Origin: Streptomyces sp. NBC_00691
Lineage (GTDB): Bacteria; Actinomycetota; Actinomycetes; Streptomycetales; Streptomycetaceae
Direction of reading: 5' to 3'
Assembly (NCBI RefSeq): GCF_036226665.1
Contig: NZ_CP109007.1
Location: forward strand, 930,001 to 994,000
DNA: 64,000 bases
Part shown: positions 44,978 through 53,875 of the stretch, one piece after another
Layout: the number at the start of each line of letters is the position of its first letter
Numbering within the stretch: the first letter of the stretch is position 1
Position numbers and translations under genes: made by a program
The notes under the pieces: generated by a model
The model's database searches: none
Told to the model about the DNA's origin: nothing
Seen by the model: only the letters and a program-made list of their open reading frames with translations

Positions 44978-45724
44978 ATGGAACAGAACCTTCAAAGCAC
45001 CGGTCGGCTCAGGCCGGTCGACCTGGCGCGCGAGCACGGTCTGTCCACCCAGGCGATCCGGAACTACGAGGAGGCCGGCGCCCTGCCTCCCGCCGCCCGC
45101 ACCCCCTCCGGATACCGCGGCTACACCGCGCTGCACGCGGGTGCGCTCCGTGCCTTCCTCGCCCTGCTGCCCGGCCACGGCCATCGGACGGCGACGGCGA
45201 TCATGCGGGCGGTGAACGAAGGCGCGGCGGAGGAGGCGTTCCGTCTCATCGACGAGAGCCACGCCCTGCTCCTCGACGACCGCCGGACCCTGCGGGCCGT
45301 GGAGAACGCCCTCCGCGAGCTGGAACCGACCGCCGGACCCACCGCGAACGGCCCCGCCGCGGCATCGAAGTCCGTCGACATGTTCATCGGCCCCCTCGCG
45401 GAGGCGCTCGGCGTCCGGCCCGCGACGCTGCGCGCCTGGGAGCGCGCCGGGCTGGTGCGCCCGCGCCGCGATCCGGTGACCGGCTACCGCGTGTACGACG
45501 AGGCCGACGTACGGGACGTCCGCCTCGTCCACCAACTCCGGCGCGGTGGTCATCTGCTGGAGCAGATCGCCCCGCTGATCGCCCAGGTACGGGCGGCCGG
45601 GGGGCTCGGACCGCTGGAGGCCGCACTCGGCGACTGGCACGGCCGGTTGTCCGCGCGCGGCCGGGCGCTGCTGGCCGGGGCGGCGGCGCTGGAGGTGTAC
45701 CTGCGCGAGCGGGAGCGCGACTGA
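44978..45724 (+). CDS. MerR-family regulator with two MerR helix-turn-helix domains
   Basis: 248 residues. First domain, residues ~12-80: LRPVDLAREHGLSTQAIRNYEEAGALPPAARTPSGYRGYTALHAGALRAFLAL. Second, ~130-205: FIGPLAEALGVRPATLRAWERAGLVRPRRDPVTGYRVYDEADVRDVRLVHQLRRGG. Two intact domains in one chain is a TioE-like arrangement known only in a minority of MerR proteins; it may bind DNA with altered geometry. Divergent from the erythromycin esterase gene, its likely target. Confidence 0.88.
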   Translation: MEQNLQSTGRLRPVDLAREHGLSTQAIRNYEEAGALPPAARTPSGYRGYTALHAGALRAFLALLPGHGHRTATAIMRAVNEGAAEEAFRLIDESHALLLDDRRTLRAVENALRELEPTAGPTANGPAAASKSVDMFIGPLAEALGVRPATLRAWERAGLVRPRRDPVTGYRVYDEADVRDVRLVHQLRRGGHLLEQIAPLIAQVRAAGGLGPLEAALGDWHGRLSARGRALLAGAAALEVYLRERERD

Positions 45725-45845
45725 GACCGCGACCGCGACAACCCGCGGCCGGGCGTGGAGAGACGGGCCATGGGCTCCGGGGCCGCGGCCCCGTTCACGC
45801 CCCGCTTCCCGCGTCACGACTCCTTCCCGGCACGCCCCGCACGCC

Positions 45846-46538
45846 TCACCCGTCCCCCACCGGCGGGCCGTCACCGCCCGCGCCGCCGGCCGCCACGTAG
45901 CCGCGGAGCGCCGCGACCGACACCTCCTCCAGGCTCTCCGCGAAGATCCGGCCCGGTCGCGCGGGCACGGGCAGCATGGACGGGACGACGAGGACCGTGC
46001 AGCCCGCCGCGTCGGCGGAGGCCGCGCCGTCCGGGGAGTCCTCGACGGCGACGCACGCCGCGTCCGGCACGCCGAACCGGCGGGCGGCCGCACGGTACGG
46101 GTCGGGGTGCGGCTTCGTCCGTACGGTGTCGTCGGCCGAGAGGGTGAAGGCGAAGGGGACATGCGCGAGGGCACCCCCGATCACCGAGTCCACCACCGAT
46201 CGCGGCGACGCGCTGACCAGGGCGAACGGCACGCCCTCCATGGCGAGTTCGGCGAGGAGCCGGTCCGCGCCGGGGCGCATCGGCGCGCCCCGGTCGACAC
46301 GTTCCTGGAAGGCGGCGGTGAGTGCCGTCGCCACTCCGTCCGCGTCCGGGGTCCCTGTCACGCGTACGAGGTGGGCGGCGGTGTCCTCGACGGCACGGCC
46401 GACGACCTCGGGAGCGTCCACGTCCGTCAGCCGGTGGCCGATCCGTGCGGCGATCTCCGCGGTGGCCTCCCACCAGAGGACCTCGGTGTCGACCAGGGTC
46501 CCGTCCATGTCGAAGAGGACGGCGGCGAGTTCGGTCAC
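45846..46538 (-). CDS. HAD-family phosphatase (phosphonatase/beta-PGM-like)
   Basis: 230 residues from a GTG that overlaps the ABC ATPase stop (GTGA). HAD motifs: I FDMDGTLVDTE, II LVSASPRS, III TKPHPDPYRAAARRFGV, IV VAVEDSPDGAASADAAG, with a helical cap after motif I. Subclass IA. It could be a phosphonoacetaldehyde-hydrolase-like or sugar-phosphate phosphatase; last gene of the import operon, so it probably processes the imported compound. Confidence 0.85.
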   Translation of the reverse strand: MTELAAVLFDMDGTLVDTEVLWWEATAEIAARIGHRLTDVDAPEVVGRAVEDTAAHLVRVTGTPDADGVATALTAAFQERVDRGAPMRPGADRLLAELAMEGVPFALVSASPRSVVDSVIGGALAHVPFAFTLSADDTVRTKPHPDPYRAAARRFGVPDAACVAVEDSPDGAASADAAGCTVLVVPSMLPVPARPGRIFAESLEEVSVAALRGYVAAGGAGGDGPPVGDG

Positions 46539-47626
46539 CGCTCAGCCCTCGGCACGACGAGCGCGGGGTGCCGGGCGAGGCCCAGGGTGACGCGCGCGCC
46601 GGGGGTGAGTCCGGTCGCCTCCCGGGAGGCGAGGTCCGCCTTGACGCGCGTACCGGCGTGATCGAGGTGGACGCGGGTGACGGAGCCCAGGAAGGAGGTG
46701 GAGACGACGGTCGCCTCCCCGTCGGCGGCCTCGGTCACGGTGACGTTCTCGGGGCGGACCAGGACGTCGACCTCGCGGAGCTGCGGGGCCTCGCCGTCGA
46801 CGGGCAGGCGGGTGCCCGCCACCTCGACCTCGCCGGAGTCGGTCAGGGCTCCGGGGAGCCGGTTCATGGTGCCGACGAACTCGGCGACGAAGGGGGTCGC
46901 CGGACGGCGGTAGAGCTCGGCCGGGGCGGCGCACTGCTCCAGCCGACCGGCGTTGAGGACGGCGACGCGGTCCGCCATGGACAGCGCCTCCTCCTGGTCG
47001 TGGGTGACGAAGACCGTGGTGATGCCGAGGGAGAGCTGGAGGCGGCGGATCTCCTCCCGCAGGCTCAGCCGGACCTTGGCGTCGAGCGCGGAGAGCGGCT
47101 CGTCGAGGAGCAGGACGCGGGGCCGCAGGGCGAGTGCCCTGGCGAGCGCCACGCGCTGCTGCTGGCCGCCCGACATCTGGTGCGGGTAGCGGTCGCCGAG
47201 CTGCGGCAGGCCGACGAGGTCGAGGAGTTCGGCGGCGCGGGCTCGCCGTTCGGCCGGCTTGACCTTCCGTACGCGCAGACCGAAGGAGACGTTGTCGGCG
47301 GCCGTGAGGTTGGGGAAGAGGCTGTACGACTGGAACACCATGCCCGCGTCGCGTCGGTTGGCCGGAACCTGGGTGATGTCGGCCCCGTCGACGAGGACTT
47401 CGCCCGCGTCGGGCCGCTCGAAGCCGGCGAGGACGCGCAGGGCGGTGGTCTTGCCGCAGCCCGAGGGGCCGAGCAGGGCGAGGAGTTCGCCGGGTTCGAC
47501 GGTCAGGTCGAGTCCGTCGAGGGCGGTGGTGCTGCCGAAGGCGCGGCGCAGGCCCCGGAACTCGACGCGCGCCCCGCCGCCCGCGACCGGCTCGGTCCGC
47601 TCCGCTGTTGCTGTGGACGAGGACAT
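46535..47626 (-). CDS. ABC importer ATP-binding protein (PotA/FbpC/PhnT-like)
   Basis: 363 residues. Walker A GPSGCGKTT, Q-loop VFQSYSLFPNLT, signature MSGGQQQRVALARAL, Walker B VLLLDEPLSALD, H-loop VFVTHDQEEALSMADRV; C-terminal TOBE domain from ~285 (VDVLVRPENVTV, STSFLGSVTRVHLDHAGTRVKADL). This CUT1/polyamine-iron-phosphonate class fits the operon's two permeases and binding protein. Confidence 0.92.
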   Translation of the reverse strand: MSSSTATAERTEPVAGGGARVEFRGLRRAFGSTTALDGLDLTVEPGELLALLGPSGCGKTTALRVLAGFERPDAGEVLVDGADITQVPANRRDAGMVFQSYSLFPNLTAADNVSFGLRVRKVKPAERRARAAELLDLVGLPQLGDRYPHQMSGGQQQRVALARALALRPRVLLLDEPLSALDAKVRLSLREEIRRLQLSLGITTVFVTHDQEEALSMADRVAVLNAGRLEQCAAPAELYRRPATPFVAEFVGTMNRLPGALTDSGEVEVAGTRLPVDGEAPQLREVDVLVRPENVTVTEAADGEATVVSTSFLGSVTRVHLDHAGTRVKADLASREATGLTPGARVTLGLARHPALVVPRAER

Positions 47627-47629
47627 GGG

Positions 47630-48598
47630 TCAGGACTCCTTGGGCGAAGTGCGGTACGGCGTACGGGGACTGCGGGCCTTGCGGGCGGAGCGCGGAGCGC
47701 CGGGAGTGCTGGTCGGCGCCGTCCCGGCCCGGGAGAGGGCGAGCAGCAGACCCCAGGTGATGACGAGGCTGAGCAGCGACACGGCCACCGACATCCGGGC
47801 GTGTGCCCCGGAGATGGACACGATCCACACCGCGAAGGGCCGGAAGCCGAGCAGCGAGGCGATGGTGAACTCGCCGAGGACCAGGGCCAGGGTGAGGAAG
47901 GCCGCGCCCGCGAGCGAGGAGCGCAGGTTGGGCAGGATGACGCGGAACATCACGTACGGCCAGCTCGCCCCGCAGTTGCGCGCGGCCTCGACGAGCGTGG
48001 GGACGTCGACGGCGCGCAGTCCGGCGTCGAGGGACCGGTACACGAACGGCAGGGCCATGACGGTGTACGCGAGGACCAGGACGAACGGGAAGCTCTCGTT
48101 CTGGACGGCGAGGAACGTCTGGTAGAGCGGGGTCCGCGAGAGGTGGTCGGGGCCCCAGCGCAGCACGGTGCTGATGCCGGTGACGAGGGCGATGGGCGGC
48201 ACCACGAGCGGCAGCATGCACATCATCTCGACGACCGGCCGGAGCCGGGGTGCCCCGAGCCGTACGGCCACCAGGGCGGGCACGGCGAGCAGCAGGGCGA
48301 GGACGATCGTCGCGGCCGCCAGGCCGAGGGAGAGCAGCAGGCTCTCGGTGAAGCCGTCGGCGGCGAGCAGCGCGGTGTACGCATCGAAGGAGATGCCCTG
48401 GCCGGGCGTGTGCACGGTGAAGACGAACGAGGCGATCAGCGGAACGAGGAAGTAGGCGCCGCCGAGGCCGAGGACGACTCCGCGCCAGACGCGGGGCCGG
48501 GGACGGGTCCGCGCGCGGGCGGCCGGCGGGGCCGTGTCGGCGTCGTCCGGGCCGGGCTTCGGTGCGGTCTCCGAGGCGGTGGGGGTCATCGCAGCCAT
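47630..48598 (-). CDS. ABC importer permease, second subunit
   Basis: 322 residues from the ATG at 48598, which has AGGAG six bases upstream; an ATG at 48589 would instead give an ATGA overlap. About six helices (VVLGLGGAYFLVPLIASFVFTV at the start), with the EAA loop EAARNCGASWPYVMFRVILPNLRSSLAGAAFL. BPD-transport family of the iron/2-aminoethylphosphonate type. Confidence 0.9.
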   Translation of the reverse strand: MAAMTPTASETAPKPGPDDADTAPPAARARTRPRPRVWRGVVLGLGGAYFLVPLIASFVFTVHTPGQGISFDAYTALLAADGFTESLLLSLGLAAATIVLALLLAVPALVAVRLGAPRLRPVVEMMCMLPLVVPPIALVTGISTVLRWGPDHLSRTPLYQTFLAVQNESFPFVLVLAYTVMALPFVYRSLDAGLRAVDVPTLVEAARNCGASWPYVMFRVILPNLRSSLAGAAFLTLALVLGEFTIASLLGFRPFAVWIVSISGAHARMSVAVSLLSLVITWGLLLALSRAGTAPTSTPGAPRSARKARSPRTPYRTSPKES

Positions 48599-49485
48599 CG
48601 GGCGCTCCTGCGCTGGAGGGGGAGGTAGACGGCCATGACGAGTCCGGCGATGAGGATCATGTCGAGGCCGAGGGCGAGGGCGACGTTCTCCTGGCCGACG
48701 AGGACGTTCCCGGAGAGGGCGTCCGCGATCTTGAGGGTGACCAGGGGCACGGAGCCGCCGACGAGCGCCGCCGCGGTGGCGTGCGCGGCGAAGGCGCTGC
48801 CGAAGAGGAGCACGAACCCGCCGAGCAGGGACGGTGCGAGGACGGGGATGCCGACGTGGCGCCAGTACCGCAGGCCGCTCGCGCCCGCGTTCTGCGCGGC
48901 CTCGCGCCACTGGGGGCGCAGTCCGTCGAGCGCGGGGAGGATCACCAGGACCATGAGCGGGATGAGGAAGTACAGGTAGACCACGGCGAGTCCGGTGAAG
49001 GAGTACAGGTTCCAGCCGAGGCCGCCCAGGTCGGCGAGCTGGGTGACGACGCCGGAGATGCCGAGGGTCGCGATGAACGCGAACGCGAGGGGCACGCCGC
49101 CGAAGTTGGCGAGGACCCCGGAGGCGGTCAGCACGGCGTTGCGCAGCGCCTGGGAGCGGGAGGTGACGACGGCCTGGGCGATGAGGACGCCGAGGACCGT
49201 GGCGATGAGCGCGGTGAGGGCGGAGAGCTGGACGCTGCCGACGAGGGAGCCCAGGTAGGGGCCCTGGAGCGAGCGGCCGAGGTGCTCGCCGGTCAGGGTG
49301 GTGGCGCCGGTGCCCGGGTCGGTGCGGGTCACGGCGCCGTACAGGAGGGCGCCGAGCGGCAGACCGAAGCAGAGCCCGGTGAAGGCGATGAGGGGGAGGG
49401 CGGCGAGCCAGGTGCGCGGGCCGCGCCGCCGGCGGCGGTGGCCGCCGGCGGTCTCCTCGGTGGGGGTGGAGGAGGCGGAGGACAT
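48586..49485 (-). CDS. ABC importer permease, first subunit
   Basis: 299 residues; the ATG shares one base with the upstream stop (TGATG). Six or so helices from WLAALPLIAFTGLCFGLPLGALLYG, EAA loop EAAQNAGASGLRYWRHVGIPVLAPSLLGGFVLLFGSAFA. The pair of separate permeases with ATPase and binding protein is the organisation of PhnSTUV-type and spermidine-type importers. Confidence 0.9.
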   Translation of the reverse strand: MSSASSTPTEETAGGHRRRRRGPRTWLAALPLIAFTGLCFGLPLGALLYGAVTRTDPGTGATTLTGEHLGRSLQGPYLGSLVGSVQLSALTALIATVLGVLIAQAVVTSRSQALRNAVLTASGVLANFGGVPLAFAFIATLGISGVVTQLADLGGLGWNLYSFTGLAVVYLYFLIPLMVLVILPALDGLRPQWREAAQNAGASGLRYWRHVGIPVLAPSLLGGFVLLFGSAFAAHATAAALVGGSVPLVTLKIADALSGNVLVGQENVALALGLDMILIAGLVMAVYLPLQRRSARWLR

Positions 49486-50636
49486 CAGGAGACGGCCTTG
49501 TCCCACTTCTCGGCGAGGGTGGCCTTGGCCTTGTCGAGCTCGGCGGAGGCCGGGAAGGCGGGGGTGCCGGTGACGGCGGGCAGCTTGGCGACGAAGGTCT
49601 TGTCGGCGGTGCCGTCGGCGGTCATGGCCGGGAGCAGCACGGGGCGGGCGTAGCCCTTGAGCCAGAGGTTCTGGCCCTCGGCGCTGTAGAGGAACTCCAT
49701 CCACAGGCGGGCGGCCGCGGGGTGCGGGGCGTCCTTGTTGACGGCCTGCGAGTAGAACTGGGCGTAGACGCCGTCGGTGGGGACGGCGACCTGCCAGTCG
49801 ACGCCCTTGTCCTTGAACTGGTCGGCGTAGCCGGCGTTCAGGTAGTCCCAGTCGATGCTGATGGGCGTCTCGCCCTTCTCTACCGTGGCCGGAGTGGACT
49901 CGACGGGGATGAAGTTGCCGCTCTTCTTGAGCGTGCCGAAGAAGTCGATGCCGGGCTGGATGTCGGCGAAGGAACCCTTGTCGGCGAGGGCCGCCGCGTA
50001 CACGCCGCCGAAGGCGGAGCCGGACTTGGTCGGGTTGCCGTTGAGGGCGACCTTGCCCTTGTACTCGGGCTTGAGCAGGTCGGCGAAGGTCTTCGGGCAG
50101 TTCGGGATGCGCTTGGCGTCGCAGCCGATGGAGACGTAGCCGCCGTAGTCGTTGTACCAGCGGCCGGCCTCGTCCTTCTGGGCGGCGGGGATCTTGTCCC
50201 AGGCCTCGACCTTGTAGGGGGCGAAGAGGCCTTCCTCGGCGCCGCTGCGGGCGAAGGCGATGCCGAGGTCGAGGACGTCGGGGGCGCGCTTCTGGCCCTT
50301 GCGGGACTTGACGGCGGCGATCTCGTCGGCGCTCGCGGCGTCCGGGTTCTCGCTCTCGATCTTGATGCCGTACGTGGTCTCGAAGGTCTTGATCAGTTCA
50401 CCGTAGTTGGCCCAGTCCGGCGGGAGCGCGATGACGTGGAGGGCGCCTTCCTCCTTGGCCGCCTTGACGAGGGCGTCCATGCCGCCGAAGTCCTTGGCCG
50501 ACGCCGCGGTTGCCGCCTTGGCACCGTCGCCCTTGGCCGCGGCCTCACCCTCGGGTGCGGCGCCACAGGCGGTGAGAGTGGTCAGGGCGGCGGCGCCGAG
50601 CAGCACGGCGGCACCGCGGAGGGGGGTTCTGCGCAC
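49485..50636 (-). CDS. extracellular solute-binding lipoprotein of the importer (iron/2-aminoethylphosphonate type)
   Basis: 383 residues from a GTG with GGGAGA upstream. Signal peptide with lipobox LTAC-G; Ala/Lys-rich linker; binding protein with ALVKAAKEEGALHVIALPPDWANYGELIKTFETTYGI, KTFADLLKPEYKGKVALNGNPTKSG and DWDYLNAGYADQFKDKGVDWQVAVP. The KVALNGNP-type hinge is that of SBP-6/8 (ferric or aminoethylphosphonate) proteins. Which substrate is not proven; the linked HAD phosphatase and UTRA regulator favour an organophosphonate or organophosphate over iron. Confidence 0.88.
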   Translation of the reverse strand: MRRTPLRGAAVLLGAAALTTLTACGAAPEGEAAAKGDGAKAATAASAKDFGGMDALVKAAKEEGALHVIALPPDWANYGELIKTFETTYGIKIESENPDAASADEIAAVKSRKGQKRAPDVLDLGIAFARSGAEEGLFAPYKVEAWDKIPAAQKDEAGRWYNDYGGYVSIGCDAKRIPNCPKTFADLLKPEYKGKVALNGNPTKSGSAFGGVYAAALADKGSFADIQPGIDFFGTLKKSGNFIPVESTPATVEKGETPISIDWDYLNAGYADQFKDKGVDWQVAVPTDGVYAQFYSQAVNKDAPHPAAARLWMEFLYSAEGQNLWLKGYARPVLLPAMTADGTADKTFVAKLPAVTGTPAFPASAELDKAKATLAEKWDKAVS

Positions 50637-50956
50637 GAGTTCTCCCAGAAGCGAGTGAAGGAACTTGTCTGTACAAGCCGCCCTTAGTTCGCCCTTACGT
50701 CCTGTCCGGAACATGAACGGAACATGGCTGGATCCGGGCACCTCCCGGAAGAGCCGGGTGCGGTGAACACCAGGTGAACGCAGTGAACTCGGGCCCATCG
50801 GGAAGCTCGCCGCGAGGCCGTCCGATCGGGTTAGGCTGACCCCTGCACACCACACGCCGTGACCGGCTGCGCACAGCCACAGGCATCGGCTCACCGCCGC
50901 CATCGACGTACGGCGGCAGACAGCGATACGCGGCCACACGCGAGAAGGGGGATGCC
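50637..50956. other. divergent intergenic region of the importer and GntR genes
   Basis: 320 bp with no supported gene. It holds a dyad (listed separately) next to a TACAGA-like minus-strand -10 for the importer operon. The plus-strand region before the GntR start has no clear dyad. Confidence 0.5.
50664..50677. promoter_or_regulatory. CTTGT-N4-ACAAG dyad, likely GntR/UTRA operator
   Basis: Five-base arms around CTGT (on the plus strand), 27 bp upstream of the binding-protein start and overlapping the putative minus-strand -10. GntR/HutC-type operators commonly have such short dyads with an internal GTCT/AGAC-like element, which this one shows as TTGTCT. Confidence 0.5.
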
Positions 50957-51706
50957 GTGACGGCGCTCTACGTGGAGATCGCGGAGGGGCTCCGCCGCTC
51001 GATCCTCAGCGGCGAGTACGCCGTAGGCGCCCGCCTTCCCTCCGAGAGCGACCTCGCCACCCGCTGGGCCGCGTCGCGCGGCACGGTGCGCCAGGCCGTC
51101 GCACTGCTCACCTCCGAAGGACTCATCGGCTCACGCCAGGGTGCCCGCCGCATCGTCCTGCGCAGGGAGCGCCGGCACAGCTTCGCCGAGCTCCACAGCT
51201 TCGCCCAGTGGGCGCGGGCCATGGGCTACCAGGCGACCAGCCGGTTCCTCCACCGGGAACGCCGCACGGCCACCCCCGAGGAGGCACGCCGGCTCGTCCT
51301 GCCGGAAGGGGCGGGGGTCCTGGACGTGCTGCGCCTGCGGCTCCTGGACGGCGAACCGGTCATGGTGGAACGCACGGCGTACGCGGGCTGGGTCGCCCCC
51401 ACGGTCGAGGCGCTGCCCGTCGACTGCGCCTCGATCATGGACAGCATGGCGGAGGAGGCGGGAATCGTCGCCCACTACGGCGAGCACCTCATCGACGCCG
51501 TCCCCGCCGGCAGCGACGACGCCCGGCTGCTCCGGGTCCGCCGGGGAAGCCCGCTCCTGCGCCAGCGGCACCTGACCAGCAACCCGGACGGCCGCCCGAT
51601 CGAATGGACCGAGGACCGCTACCGCGCGGGCAGCGTGACCTTCAACGTGAGCAACTCGGTGGGCACGGCGCCACTGGTCAGGGACCCGGGCTCACTGCTG
51701 ATGTGA
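50957..51706 (+). CDS. GntR-family regulator, HutC/UTRA type
   Basis: 249 residues from a GTG (AGAAGGGGGATGCC upstream). GntR winged helix (YVEIAEGLRRSILSGEYAVGARLPSESDLATRWAASRGTVRQAVALLTSEGLIGSRQGARRIV), then a UTRA effector domain (SFAQWARAMGYQATSRFLHRERR..., LDVLRLRLLDGEPVMVERTAYAG..., LLRQRHLTSNPDGRPIEWTEDRYRAGSVTFNV). Divergent from the importer operon, so most likely its repressor, responding to the imported compound; PhnR of phosphonate operons has this architecture. Confidence 0.92.
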   Translation: MTALYVEIAEGLRRSILSGEYAVGARLPSESDLATRWAASRGTVRQAVALLTSEGLIGSRQGARRIVLRRERRHSFAELHSFAQWARAMGYQATSRFLHRERRTATPEEARRLVLPEGAGVLDVLRLRLLDGEPVMVERTAYAGWVAPTVEALPVDCASIMDSMAEEAGIVAHYGEHLIDAVPAGSDDARLLRVRRGSPLLRQRHLTSNPDGRPIEWTEDRYRAGSVTFNVSNSVGTAPLVRDPGSLLM

Positions 51707-51735
51707 CCCGGCACGGCCCCCGCACCCGGAAACGA

Positions 51736-51773
51736 CGAAGTGGCGGCCGGAATCACTTCCGACCACCACTTCG
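51736..51773. terminator. hairpin terminator after the GntR gene
   Basis: CGAAGTGG pairs with CCACTTCG, and CGGAA with TTCCG inside, around TCAC. Starts 30 bp past the GntR stop and faces the tRNA gene on the other strand, so it may serve both directions. Confidence 0.7.
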
Positions 51774-51788
51774 TACGACGAGTCGTCG

Positions 51789-51873
51789 TGTCCGAGGGGG
51801 GACTTGAACCCCCACGCCCGATAAAGGGCACTAGCACCTCAAGCTAGCGCGTCTGCCATTCCGCCACCCGGAC
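51789..51873 (-). tRNA. tRNA-Leu(GAG)
   Basis: 85-nt tRNA with a class II variable arm. Acceptor GTCCGGG pairs with CTCGGAC plus discriminator A, T-arm with GGTTCAAGTCC, anticodon stem CTAGC/GCTAG around TTGAGGT giving anticodon GAG (reads CUC and CUU). CCA is not encoded. D-arm GGCGGAATGGCAGACGC. Confidence 0.95.
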
Positions 51874-52078
51874 AAGGTGTACGTCGCTGTGCGTGATGAT
51901 CACTCGCGGCGACAAGACGAATATATCAGGGCTCTGACCTGCACTTCACCCTCGTTTCCCGGAGGCGGCCGACGCCGTCGACACATACCGCGATGGGTGA
52001 CGTACGCGGGATCGACGCGGTCGGCCTGACACGGTCGACCTGACGCGTCCGTCGTGTCAGGGGTCCGGCCGGGGTGCC
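51874..52078. other. gap between tRNA-Leu and the SulP gene
   Basis: 205 bp. The first part upstream of the tRNA (to about 51930) is AT-richer and should hold its promoter. No other feature seen. Confidence 0.4.
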
Positions 52079-53575
52079 TCAGCTGCCCGTGAGTTCGCCG
52101 CTCAGCCTGCCGTGCAGCGCCGCGCTGGGGTCGTTCAGGCCGGTGATCTCCACGGTCTTCCCGCGCTGCGCGTACTTCGCCTCGATCGCGTCGAGGACGG
52201 CGACCGACGAGGCGTCCCAGACGTGCGCCGCCGAGAGGTCGATGACGACCCGGTCGGGGTCCGTGGCGTAGGCGAACCGGCCCACGAGTTCATCGGCCGA
52301 CGCGAAGAACAGCGCACCCGTCACCCGGTAGACCACGGTCGTGCCGTCGGGATCGGTCACGGCGGTCACCTCGGCGTGGTGCGCCACCCGCCTGGCGAAG
52401 ATCACCGTCGCGGTGACCGAACCGGCGACCACCCCGACGGCGAGGTTGTGGGTGGCGACCACGCACACCACGGTGATCACCATGACGGCGATCTCCCCGA
52501 CGGGCATACGCCTGAGGGTCGCCGGGGCGATCGAGTGCCAGTCGAAGGTCGCGAAGCACACCATCACCATGACGGCCACCAGGGCGGCCATGGGGATGTC
52601 GGAGACGACCGGCCCGAAGACGATGCAGAGCACCATCAGGAAGACACCCGCGAGGAAGGTGGACAGCCGGGTCCTGGCGCCCGACACCTTCACGTTGATC
52701 ATCGTCTGCCCGATCATGGCGCAGCCGCCCATGCCGCCGAAGAAGCCCGTGACGATGTTGGCGATGCCCTGGCCGATGGACTCGCGGGTCTTGTCGGAGC
52801 GGGTGTCCGTGATGTCGTCGACGAGCTTGGCGGTCATCAGGGACTCCATCAGACCGACGAGCGCCATGGCGAAGGCGTACGGCGCGACGGTCGCCAGGGT
52901 GTCCACGGTGAACGGCACGTCCGGCAGGCCGGGCGTCGGCAGGGAGGACGGCAGCTCGCCCTTGTCCCCGACGGTGGGTACGGCGATTCCGGCGGCCACG
53001 GTCACGGCGGTGAGGGCCACGATGGACACCAGGGGCGCGGGAACGACCGTGGTGATCCTCGGGAGGAACACCAGGAGGAGCAGGCCCGCCGCCAGGAGCG
53101 GATAGACGGCCCAGGGGACGTTCCTCAGCTCGGTCAACTGGGTGAGGAAGATCAGGACGGCCAGCGCGTTCACGAACCCGACCATCACCGAGCGCGGGAT
53201 GAACCGCATCAGCTTCGCCACCCCGAGGGCGCCCATGATCACCTGGACGACGCCCGCCAGGATGACGGCGGCGATCAGGTACCCGAGCCCGTGCTCACGG
53301 TTGAGCGGTGCGATGACGAGCGCGACGGCGCCGGTCGCGGCGGAGATCATCGCCCGGCGTCCGCCGACGATCGCGATGGTCACGGCCATGGTGAACGACG
53401 CGAACAGACCGATGGCGGGATCGACCCCGGCGATGATCGAGAAGGAGATCGCCTCGGGGATCAGCGCCAGGGCCACGACCAGGCCGGCCAGCACCTCGGT
53501 GCGCCAGACCGTGGGATCGGTCAGCCAGTCGGGGCGCAGACGCGCGAGGGGGGCACGGGCGGGCGATGAGGACAA
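52079..53575 (-). CDS. SulP-family anion transporter with STAS domain
   Basis: 498 residues from a TTG start (no good Shine-Dalgarno). Eleven or so helices with the SulP signatures EVLAGLVVALALIPEAISFSIIAGVDPAIGLFASF and GLMESLMTAKLVDDITDTRSDKTRESIGQGIANIVTGFFGGMGGCAMIGQTMINVKVSGARTRLSTFLAG; C-terminal STAS from ~400 (TTVVYRVTGALFFASADELVGRF..., VIDLSAAHVWDASSVAVLDAIEAKYAQRG). Sulfate, bicarbonate or dicarboxylate uptake; substrate undetermined. No carbonic anhydrase or sulfate gene adjoins. Confidence 0.9.
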   Translation of the reverse strand: MSSSPARAPLARLRPDWLTDPTVWRTEVLAGLVVALALIPEAISFSIIAGVDPAIGLFASFTMAVTIAIVGGRRAMISAATGAVALVIAPLNREHGLGYLIAAVILAGVVQVIMGALGVAKLMRFIPRSVMVGFVNALAVLIFLTQLTELRNVPWAVYPLLAAGLLLLVFLPRITTVVPAPLVSIVALTAVTVAAGIAVPTVGDKGELPSSLPTPGLPDVPFTVDTLATVAPYAFAMALVGLMESLMTAKLVDDITDTRSDKTRESIGQGIANIVTGFFGGMGGCAMIGQTMINVKVSGARTRLSTFLAGVFLMVLCIVFGPVVSDIPMAALVAVMVMVCFATFDWHSIAPATLRRMPVGEIAVMVITVVCVVATHNLAVGVVAGSVTATVIFARRVAHHAEVTAVTDPDGTTVVYRVTGALFFASADELVGRFAYATDPDRVVIDLSAAHVWDASSVAVLDAIEAKYAQRGKTVEITGLNDPSAALHGRLSGELTGS

Positions 53576-53875
53576 AGGAGGGGGAACCTGTCACGCGTGG
53601 GCACGCCCCGCGGCGGACGGGGTCCGGGGCATGTGCGGATCTGCGCCGGGGGCGCCGTCGGCCCCGACATGACGACGGCGGGGCCGCAGCCTGCCGCCCT
53701 CGCCGACGTCAACTCTACCGGGGCCGGTCACGGGGACGGCCGGCCCGCGGGAGCGGCACGTACGGGGCCTCCGCGGATGTCCTCGGCCGGCCCGGCCTCG
53801 CCTCCCGGCCCGCCGCCCGCGCGGCCCGGCGGGGCCGGGGCGGGCGGACCCGCCCCGGTCCCGTTCGGCCAGGCC
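53576..53875. other. gap between SulP and acyl-CoA dehydrogenase genes
   Basis: 300 bp. Reading frames here are GC-skewed but broken and lack a ribosome site. Both neighbours are on the minus strand, so it holds the SulP promoter and the end of the acyl-CoA dehydrogenase transcript; no feature is clear by eye. Confidence 0.4.
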
